In this document: positions 16,821 through 26,700 of the stretch, piece by piece
How positions within the stretch are numbered: the stretch's first letter is position 1
Layout of the letters: each line of letters begins with the position of its first letter
Source of the DNA: Bacillus manliponensis
Lineage (GTDB): Bacteria > Bacillota > Bacilli > Bacillales > Bacillaceae_G
NCBI RefSeq assembly: GCF_000712595.1
Contig: NZ_JOTN01000001.1
Span: forward strand, 109,901 to 173,900
Length of the DNA: 64,000 bases
Reading direction: 5' to 3'
The notes under the pieces: generated by a model
Told to the model about the DNA's origin: nothing
What the model saw: only the letters and a program-made list of their open reading frames with translations
Database searches by the model: none
Translations under genes and position numbers: made by a program

Positions 16821-19800
16821 TTATCTCCCCTCCAAAAATTTTGAAATTAATTCACCTATATATTCAACCTGCGGTAATTGCATTAAGTTATTATGATGTC
16901 CTTTAATTGTAGAAGTATATACCTCTCCCTTAGTTCTATTTTTCCAAGACTCAATATTAACTAATTGATGAAAAGAACTAGGATCTAATTCTTCACAATT
17001 GAGCAAAAATAAATCAGAATGAATTGGTTCACCAAATTCGTATTGATCACTTGCCATATTATTTGTCGCCATTACTTTTATAATACGTTTAACGTCCTCT
17101 AACTCAGCATTTCGAGGGATTGTCCCTTTCTCTTGAGCTGCTTTTAGAACAATTTGATACTTTTCAGTCTCATTTTCTTTATTAAAATCTTTTTCTTTTA
17201 TTCCTAAACTATATGCCCAAACAGCTAGTGGATCTTGGCGACTTACCTTTTTCATAGAACAATCAAATGGATGTGCATCTATTAAACCAACAAATGATAC
17301 ACATTTTCTTTTTGATTCTAATATTCTTGCTACTTCTACAGCTAATGTTCCACCCATAGACCAACCAGCTAAACGATAAGGTCCCTTAGGTTGAATTTTG
17401 AGAATTTTTTCTGCATACAACTTTGCCATAGCAGCAATAGTTGTTAACGGTTCCTTGTTCGTCTCATACCCTTGTGATTGTATTCCAAATACACTTATAT
17501 TTTTATCAATATATCTAACTAATGGCACATAACATAATGCGCCTCCTCCACCTGGATGAATAAGAAATAATGGTGGTTCTTCCGAATCAACTTTTTTCAA
17601 GGAAATGATAAAGTCTTCTTGCTCTAACTTTTTCATCTTCTCTTTGTATTCAGATATTCCACGTATTGTTCTATATTCAAATAAACAAGAAATCGGTAAA
17701 TGGATACCTAATCTTTTTCGAATTAACCCTATGATTTCAATAGCTTTTATACTATGTCCACCAAGATCAAAGAAATCTTCATTTACTCCTACAGATTGTA
17801 GATTTAGTACTTCTTCCCAAATACCCACCAACTGCTTTTCAAATAAATTTCCCGCGAATATTTTTTCTGTATTTACTAAATCATTTTTATCAAAAGGCAA
17901 TATTTTTTTATTAACTTTTCCGTTTAACGTAATAGGAATTTTCTCCACCCAAGAGATTACTTGTGGAATCATGTAGTGTGGGAGTGTATTCTTTAGTCTT
18001 TCTTTTACTTCATTAGCAGTTACATGCGTGCCTTCCATACGAGTTATAAATGAAAAGATTTTTTTATCACCTTTTATTTTTTCAACTACTACAACTGCAT
18101 TCTCAATCTCTGGCTGCTCTAATAATCTATGTTTAATCTCGTCCAATTCAATTCGGAAGCCTCTTATTTTAACTTGAGAATCCTTTCTTGAAAGAAAAAG
18201 CAAATCACCATTTGATAATTGCTTAACCAAATCACCAGTCCTATAATACAAATTGCTTTCTCCGTTAATATTAAGGGATAAGAATGCCGATTTATTTAAT
18301 TCATTATTATTTAAATAACCTAATGCCAATCCTTTTCCACCAATAAATAGTTCACCTACCCCACCTTTAGGAACCGGTTGCAATTCTTCATTAAGAATTA
18401 ACAAATGATATCCAGGTAAGGCGCGACCAATTGGAGCAGTACTCTGATTATACTTTGGTTCACTTATCCAATATGTAGAAGCTACTGTAGCCTCTGTTGG
18501 ACCATATAAATTTACCAGTACAATATCTTTACCTAACTTTTCATAAAACAATTGAACTAACTGACCGCTAAGAGCTTCTCCTCCTGTAAATACATGTCGA
18601 AGTTTGTTTTTTTCCCTAAATTCATCAACATGTATTAACTTATTTATTAAGCTATGGAATAATTGCGCTCGTGTAACAGATTCTTTAATCATTAGATCTG
18701 CTAAATAATCAATATCAAATTGATGATCAGGATGTGTAAGGATTAACGTACCTCCCCCTATAAGAGTTGCAAATATTTCAGTTACTGATGCATCAAAACT
18801 ATAGGTAATATTTTGTAAAACTCGTTCATCGCTACTAATAGGAAATGTTTTTAACATTCCTTGAATATGATTAACAAAGGAGGCATGCGAAACCCCTATT
18901 CCTTTCGGTTTCCCTGTCGATCCAGAAGTATAAATTACATATGCTAATTGCTTTTCCGGAGGCTTATTTAAAGTCCATTTCACATTCTCCTTGCTACCAT
19001 TACAAAAAATAGAATCCGATTGAAGAAGTGATACACCAGATATACCTTTTAAATCAGCACCATCTGTTATAATGAACTTAGTGCTAGAATCCTCAACAAT
19101 TAACTTTATCCTTTCTTTTGGTGAAGCAGTATCAATTGGGAGATATGCGCAACCAGACTTTAAAATACCAATTAGTGTAGCAATTTGTTCTGGAGATCTT
19201 TTTAAACAAACCCCAACTATGCTACCAGGTTCAATACCTTTCTTTTGCAATTCATTTGCAACTTGATTAGATCGTTCATTTAAATCTTTATAGGAGAAAG
19301 AACCTTGAACGCCTTTTATGGCTATCTTATTTGCATATTTGAAGACTTGTTCTTCAAATAATTGACTTATGAACCTGCTATTATCGAATTCCTCTTCCTT
19401 TCTTACTATAAATTCACATTGTTCTTTCTCACTTAACATACTGACTTGTGCAATAGGCTTGTTAGGTGACGCGAGAAGTGCCTGCATGCATGCTATATAA
19501 TTTTGAAAAAAGTGCTCAATTGAAACATGATCAAAAAGATCCGTACTATATTCAATCTCTCCATTTATTTCATCTTCAGCACAAGAAACATATAAAACGA
19601 GATCGAATTTAGAAGTACCTGTATTAATTTTTTCATGTTCTATAAAAAGAACATCAGACTTACTAACTTCGTTTTTTTCATGTAAAGTAAATAATACTTG
19701 AAAAATTGGATGATAACTTGTATCACGTTCAGGACTTACTTCCTGTACGATCCTTTCAAATGGTACATCACCATTTTCATGAGCTTGAAGAAATGATTCA

Positions 19801-20768
19801 AGTGTATCTCGTAACGCTACTTTAAAACTTTCCTTCGATTGGATCATTGTTCTAACTGGTAATGTATTTACAAAGAAGCCAATTAAATCTTGTATCTGTT
19901 TATCTTTCCTATTTGTAATCGGTGTTCCTATTACGATATCTTTTTGTCCTGAGTATCTGTATAACAATATATTAAATATTGTTAAAAAAAACGTATAATA
20001 TGTTATATTGTTTGCTCTACAAAACTCTTGCGCACTAATAACTAAATGTTCTGGTAACTTAAATTTATAATTTTCACCTTCATAAGAAGGTTTTTGCGGT
20101 CTTATTCTATCTGATGGAAGGTTTAAAATGGATGATGCATCTCGTAAATAATTCCCCCAAAAATCTAACTTCTTCTCTATGTCTCCCTCTCCTAAGCTCT
20201 CTTTTTGCCAAGCCGCATAATCTGCATATTGCAAAGGCAGCTCATCCAAATCAAACATTACTCCTCCATTTAAATAACTATAAAATTCCAATAGTTCTTT
20301 CTCAAATATATTAATAGACCACGCGTCAAATATAATATGATGTACATTAACTAAAAGATAATGATACTGCGCTTCTACGCAAATTAGCTCAAACTTTATA
20401 AGAGGGCCTTCTTGCAAATCAAAGCTCTCTTTTGCAAATGCCTTCAAATATGATTGTAACGTTTGAATTTTTTTAATTTCATCTAGATTTTTTTCCTCTA
20501 ACCTTAAATGAGGACATTCAACAAAAACTTTTTGGAACAGTTCACCCTCTCTTTCCTCAAAGGTTGTACGTAATACTTCATGTCGGTCAATAATCATTTG
20601 GAGTGCTTGCTCTAATATTTTTTTATTGATGCCCCCCTTTATTTTTAAAATAAAGGGGATGCCATACGTCACACTATTCGGAAACATCTGTTCAAAAAAC
20701 CACATTCTGTTTTGCCCATAGGAAGCAGGAAGCATGTATACTTCATTTTCAATTTTTAATTGTCCCAA
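16821..20768 (-). CDS. NRPS, C-A-T-TE (final module with thioesterase)
   Basis: Termination module of 1315 residues. The condensation domain has HHIIFDAWS at about residue 146, with Ala for Gly in the HHxxxDG motif. The adenylation domain has YTSGSTGKPKG at about 616. The carrier Ser is in LGGHSIKA at about 1003. A type I thioesterase follows with GWSMGG at about 1136, an Asp in IDAHP and a His near the end in IKGHHNN. The A-domain pocket, read by eye, is DATQFGLVA plus Lys; I cannot assign it. I chose TTG 20768 (AAGGA 10 bases upstream, after the stop of the first NRPS gene) over a TTG at 20816 inside that gene. It releases the finished chain by hydrolysis or cyclisation. Confidence 0.92.
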   Translation of the reverse strand: MGQLKIENEVYMLPASYGQNRMWFFEQMFPNSVTYGIPFILKIKGGINKKILEQALQMIIDRHEVLRTTFEEREGELFQKVFVECPHLRLEEKNLDEIKKIQTLQSYLKAFAKESFDLQEGPLIKFELICVEAQYHYLLVNVHHIIFDAWSINIFEKELLEFYSYLNGGVMFDLDELPLQYADYAAWQKESLGEGDIEKKLDFWGNYLRDASSILNLPSDRIRPQKPSYEGENYKFKLPEHLVISAQEFCRANNITYYTFFLTIFNILLYRYSGQKDIVIGTPITNRKDKQIQDLIGFFVNTLPVRTMIQSKESFKVALRDTLESFLQAHENGDVPFERIVQEVSPERDTSYHPIFQVLFTLHEKNEVSKSDVLFIEHEKINTGTSKFDLVLYVSCAEDEINGEIEYSTDLFDHVSIEHFFQNYIACMQALLASPNKPIAQVSMLSEKEQCEFIVRKEEEFDNSRFISQLFEEQVFKYANKIAIKGVQGSFSYKDLNERSNQVANELQKKGIEPGSIVGVCLKRSPEQIATLIGILKSGCAYLPIDTASPKERIKLIVEDSSTKFIITDGADLKGISGVSLLQSDSIFCNGSKENVKWTLNKPPEKQLAYVIYTSGSTGKPKGIGVSHASFVNHIQGMLKTFPISSDERVLQNITYSFDASVTEIFATLIGGGTLILTHPDHQFDIDYLADLMIKESVTRAQLFHSLINKLIHVDEFREKNKLRHVFTGGEALSGQLVQLFYEKLGKDIVLVNLYGPTEATVASTYWISEPKYNQSTAPIGRALPGYHLLILNEELQPVPKGGVGELFIGGKGLALGYLNNNELNKSAFLSLNINGESNLYYRTGDLVKQLSNGDLLFLSRKDSQVKIRGFRIELDEIKHRLLEQPEIENAVVVVEKIKGDKKIFSFITRMEGTHVTANEVKERLKNTLPHYMIPQVISWVEKIPITLNGKVNKKILPFDKNDLVNTEKIFAGNLFEKQLVGIWEEVLNLQSVGVNEDFFDLGGHSIKAIEIIGLIRKRLGIHLPISCLFEYRTIRGISEYKEKMKKLEQEDFIISLKKVDSEEPPLFLIHPGGGGALCYVPLVRYIDKNISVFGIQSQGYETNKEPLTTIAAMAKLYAEKILKIQPKGPYRLAGWSMGGTLAVEVARILESKRKCVSFVGLIDAHPFDCSMKKVSRQDPLAVWAYSLGIKEKDFNKENETEKYQIVLKAAQEKGTIPRNAELEDVKRIIKVMATNNMASDQYEFGEPIHSDLFLLNCEELDPSSFHQLVNIESWKNRTKGEVYTSTIKGHHNNLMQLPQVEYIGELISKFLEGR

Positions 20769-20784
20769 ATTTTTCACTTCCTTC

Positions 20785-23700
20785 TTATTCTTTAACCTTC
20801 TGTTTAACTCGATCAAGTTTTTTCATAACAATACCTTTTCTCTTTTTACTATTTAGTAAATAAGTTGCCATCTCTTGCACTGTTGGATTTTCAAAAACAA
20901 CTCTTAAACTAACTTCATAATTTAAACACTCACGAACAATAGAAATCATCTTCACAATTAGTAATGAATGTCCACCTAATTCAAAGAAATTATCGTTACG
21001 ATTAATTTTCTTATTAGGTAAAAGCTCCGACCAAATCTTTATAATCTCTTTCTCTATCAAGCTGGGTTCACTTTCTTCTAATTGTTCTTTCTGTTTCACT
21101 ACATATCTTAATAGTTGTTTCTTATCCACTTTTCCATTTTTCGTAACAGGTACTTTATCAATCGCGATAAATTTATTTGGAATCATAACTAATGGAAGTT
21201 CTTTCATCAACTCTCTTCGTAATTGATTAAGATCTATCTTATCCTTCTCTTTAAATACAACATATGCATCAAGCCTTGTTTCCCCTGCCTTATTAACATC
21301 TACAACTAAGCATTGTGTTACATTCATTTGTTTAGTAATTACAGCTGCAACTTCTCCTTTGTTAATACGAACGCCTCTTATTTTCACTTCTCCGTCATTA
21401 CGTCCAATAATCTCAATTCCACCATCTGGACGAAATCTTCCCATATCCCCAGTGCGATACAATTTATCTTCCGATTGCTTTGTAAACTCATTCTTACAAA
21501 ATGCTTCTATATTCTTATTAATGTACCCCTTCGTACAATAAGGCGTTCTAACGATAATTTCGCCTGGTTCCCCTACACCACAAAGTTTTCCTCTTTCGTT
21601 TACAACTAATAATTGTGCATTAAAAATCGGTTTACCTATTGGTACTACATCAAAAGTTAATTCCATTGGCACTTCATAAAAGCATTTTGCAAGTGTGGTC
21701 TCTGTTTGTCCATAGAAATTATTTATTTGTGCATCAGTTATCTCACGCCACGCCTGTACTAAAGTACTTTGTAAAGGCTCTCCTGCAAAAAAGATATGCC
21801 TTAACTTATTTAAGCATCCCGTATTTACCGAACCATATAACCAATTTCTTGAAAGGGATGGTACCGCGTGCAATAAAGTTATTTCTTTCTCCTGTAGCCA
21901 TTTCAAAATATTATCCTCTTCTTTGTTCGGAATACAAAGAGTTGCACCACTTGTTAAAGGTAAAAATACATCCCTTAGATATACATCAAAAGCCACATGT
22001 GTTAACTGCCCTGTTCGATCCATTGGCGTTACTTCAAATTGTGTTCTTTGCCAATACAAAAATTGTGCTAAACCATTATGTGTTCCCAATACTCCCTTTG
22101 GTTCACCTGTCGTACCAGATGTAAAGAAGATATATGCATCTTTATTTATCAAATCCGTATCTAAATTTATATTTGTTACTAAATTTGTTTCAGGAAACAG
22201 ATAAGTCTTAATTATTGGTATCCCCAGATTTTCTGCAATTTTTTCGTGTTCAGATTGCATCGGTTGTGTAGCTACAATACATGCTGTTTGAGATATTTCT
22301 AGCATTCGCTTCATGCGCTGCTCTGGCACTTGATAGTCAATGTTTAAGAAAATATTCTTTACATGCAAAACACCCAAAATTGATGAGATCATTTCAAAAC
22401 TTCTTTCCCCATATACTCCTATTACTTTTTCCATTCCAACATTTTGTTCTAAAATTGCATTCGCAATTTGTAGAGAGCGATTTTGTAAATGGTGATACGT
22501 ATATTGAGTTTCTCCCTCTTCAACAGCTACGTGATTAGGTTGAGTTGAAGCCCAGTACTTCACACTCTCGATAACTGTTTGAAAATTTTCTTCCTCCAGT
22601 TGTACTGTTGGATCTGGCAATACCGCTTCTACATGAGGAGTGATTAAAGAAAAGTCTCCTACTAAATTAGATGGATTTTCTAAAACTTGTTCTAGAAGGT
22701 ATTCATACTGGTTTAATAATTCTTCCATTCTTTCAATAGAAAACATATTATTCTGGAAAGCTAAAGAAATATTAAAATTGTCGAAAGTTTCTTCAATATA
22801 AAGTGTCATGAAAAATTTTGACTCAATGGAGTCCACCGCAACCTCTTTTACCTCCATATTTGCTAACCTGTAAGTTTTTTCTTCTTCAAAATTTCTATAA
22901 TTGATTAAAACATCGAATAGTGGGTTTCTACTCAAATTTCTCTCCGGTTGAATCTCTTCAACAATCCTTTCAAAAGAAACATCTTGATGCGAGAATGCTT
23001 CCATAACAACTTGTTTTACTTTTTGTAATAAACTTGTATATTGCTCATTGTTATCCAATTCCACTTTTAGTGGTAGCGTATTTAGATACAATCCAACTGA
23101 ACTTGATAACTCTTCTAAGTTCCGATTGACAACTGGTGTACCTAAAATGATTTCTTTTTGTTCTGATAGTTTGCTTAACAACATATTAAATGTGGTCAGA
23201 AAGTTCATAAATGTAGTGATTTTTTGCTCTTTACTAAACGACTTAATTCTCTTAGAAACATCCTTTTCAAGTACTTTATGGATTGTGTAATTCGTCTGTT
23301 GAGACTGTTTTAATTGCTTATCCGTCGGTAACTGTAACAAAGGAATTTGTCCTGCTAATTTTTTCTTCCAATATAATAATTGCTCTTGATATTCTTTTTC
23401 CTCTTTATATTTCATTTGCCATACAGCATAATCAGGATATTGTGTAGGTTCTTCTAATAACTCCAACTTACCCATATAAATCCGAAGTAGCTCTTCTTTT
23501 AAAATTTTTAATGACCAACCGTCACAAATAATATGATGGAATGTTAAAATTAATATATGTTCACCAGCACATCTAACTAACTTCCCTCTAATTAAAGGGC
23601 TTTTAGACAAATCAAAAGTGTTCTGTAGTTCCTTTTGAATTACTACTTGTAAATCTTGCCCCTCCAAATCCTCCTTCTGTAAAGTAATATTCAGATTCGA

Positions 23701-26700
23701 CAACACTTTTTGTTGAGGTATACCGTTCTCCTCAATAAAAATCGTTCTTAAAGACTCGTGTCTATTAATTAGTTGATTAATACTATTATTTAACTTAGCC
23801 TCATCTACTAGTCCACTGAATTTTAAGACAAGTGGCATATTGTACTTTGCATCATGGTTTAATTGATTTAAGAACCAGATTCGCTTTTGAGCATCTGATA
23901 ATGGGATATCCGTAGTTCGATCAACTTTTTGAATACGCTCTCCAAGCCTCCGTACGCCAAAATAAGGTTGAACATTCTGACTTATTTTTTCAATAGTAGA
24001 ATTTTTGAATAAATCTTTGACTTGCAAATTACTATTAAACTCTCTATTAATATCTGCAATAATTTGTACCGCTAATAATGAATGACCTCCTAATTCAAAG
24101 AAATCATCCTGAGTTCCAACTCTCTCCAAACCTAATCTCAACTTCCAAACTTCTTCCATTTTTTGTTCTACTTCATTTCTAGGTGCTATAAATTGAGAGT
24201 TTATTACTAAATTCTCCTTGGATGGTTCTGGAAGAGCCTTACGATCAATCTTACCATTCGCATTAAGTGGGAATTTTTCCAATTTCACATAATAGCTTGG
24301 TACCATATAATCTGGAAGGTTCTTTTGCAAAATTCGTTTTATAGAGTTTGCACTTTTGTCCTCATTTCCTTCTGTATAATAAGCTACTAAATGTTGCATA
24401 TTGGTATCAGTGCTCTTAACAAGCACAACCGCTTCTTTTATGTTGTCTAGCATTCTCAAATTATTTTCAATTTCACCAAGTTCGATACGCATTCCCCGTA
24501 GTTTAATCTGATTATCTTCTCGACCAACGAACATGATATTTCCGTCAGCTCTCAAATACCCTCTATCACCTGTACGATACATAGCTTCTCCTGGATAAAA
24601 AGGATCCGGAATAAAGGCTTCCGCCGTTCGTTTTGGATTATTCAAGTATCCTCTCGCTAAGCCAATACCGGCAATATACAAATCACCTACAGTACCAATT
24701 GGCACAGGCTTTAAATGACGATTAAGTACATAAACACGGTTGTTATCAATTGCCTTACCTACCGAACAAATTTCAGCATTTTGACTATTAACTGGAGCAC
24801 AATCAAAGCATGTAGAATCGATTGATACTTCTGTTGCTCCCCAAGAATTAAATAAATTTCCTGGAACCTTTTCATAAAATTCATTAATAAGATTAGTCTT
24901 TAAAGCTTCACCACTCGACACAACTACCCTTAAGTTAGATAATAACTTTCTTTGTTCAGGTGTAATTAAATCGACTACCATTTGTAACATACTAGGCACA
25001 AATTGTAGTACCGAAACGTTATAATGAATTGCACATTGTAGTATGCTATTAGGATCTTTATGCATATCTTTCGGAATAAGAGCGATAACCCCTCCTACCA
25101 TTAGTGGCCAAAAGAATTCTACTGCAGCATCATCAAATGTTAAAGTTGTCTTTTGTAGAACTACTTCTTTTTCTTTTAATTGATGTTTATTTTGCATCCA
25201 GTTCATCCTGTTTACCCAACCTCTGTGTGTACTACTAACACCTTTCGGTTTTCCAGTAGACCCTGACGTATAATAAACGGACACAAGGTGATCTGGACTT
25301 AATGCAACATGTGGTTTTGTAACTGGAAACTTATTCAAACTCTCTTCATTTAGAGAGAATTCCACATACTCAATACCTTCACTTTCCAAATTCGCATTTG
25401 ACTTTTGTGTCAAACATAGAGTTGCATTTGCATCGTTTAATATAGAATGTACACGATTTGCGGGAAGCTCCGCATCGATTGGAAGATATGCTCCACCAGC
25501 CTTTAAAATTCCTAACATAGCTACAACAAGCTCCAGTGATCGATCAATCCTTAATCCAACTGGTGCGTCGGCTACAATTCCTTTTTGTTGCAGACAATGA
25601 GCCATTTGATTAGCTTTCTCATTTAACTCTCTATACGTTAACTGTTCCCCTTCATATTTGACTGCAATATAATCTGGAGTACACTCTACCTGTTGTTCAA
25701 AAAGTTCATGGAGACAAACATCTGGAAATGTAGTCTTCGTATCATTTAACCCCTTAATTAAAAACTCTTCTTCTTGCTTTGTAAGTAGTGAAAGATTTTT
25801 TATCGGTAAATCTGAATTTTCAGTTATATTAGAAAGTAAATTCAGAAGGATAGATGTGAATCTTACAATCGTTTCTTTATCAAAAATATCAGTCCGGTAT
25901 TCCCATTTTCCAAAGTATCCTTTCTCATCCCTCTCAATAAATAACGTCAAATCAAATTTAGCTGTTCCATTATGAATCAAAGTTGGATCACTAATCTTTA
26001 AATCCGATACCTCCACTAGTTGTGAAGCCAAATCTTGAAAAGCAAACATGTACTGGAATAATGGCGTCTGATTTAAAGAGCGCTGCGGTTGGATTTCTTC
26101 TACAATTTTCTCAAATGGTACATCACTATTAGAAAATGCTTCAATAGATGTCTTTCGAACTACTTGCATTACATCTTCAAATGACATTTCTCCATCAATC
26201 TTATTGCGAATGACTAAAGTGTTAACAAAGAAACCAATTAGCTCCTCTAACTTTGGATGGTTACGACCTGCTATAGGTATGCCTACAGCTAAATCATTTT
26301 CACCAGAAAGACGGTACAGAAAAGCTTTATATAAAGAAAGCATTGCCATAAACAGCGTACTGCCTTTTTCTTTACACAATTCTTCCAATCTAGCAATTAA
26401 CTCTTTTGGAAATCTAAATGAATCTACATTCCCTTCGTGACTATTAGAAGATGTTATACCTTGATCCGCTGTTAGTTGAATAAAAGGTGTTTCAGCAGAT
26501 AATTTTTCCTTCCAATAATTTAGCTGTTTTTTAAACCCAGGGCTATCCGCTAAGCCTTTTTGCCAATCAATATAATCACTGTATTGAACTCTCTCTTCTA
26601 CATGAGCGTTTTCTAAGGTAATATTTCTCTTATAAAATTTAAATAGTTCCGCTTTAAAGACACTATGAGACCAACCATCTGAAATAATATGATTGATATT

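Noticed and set aside
21639-22124. 161-codon frame on the plus strand inside the NRPS gene
   Set aside because: It lies wholly within a clear NRPS adenylation domain on the other strand, has no ribosome site and no recognisable domain.
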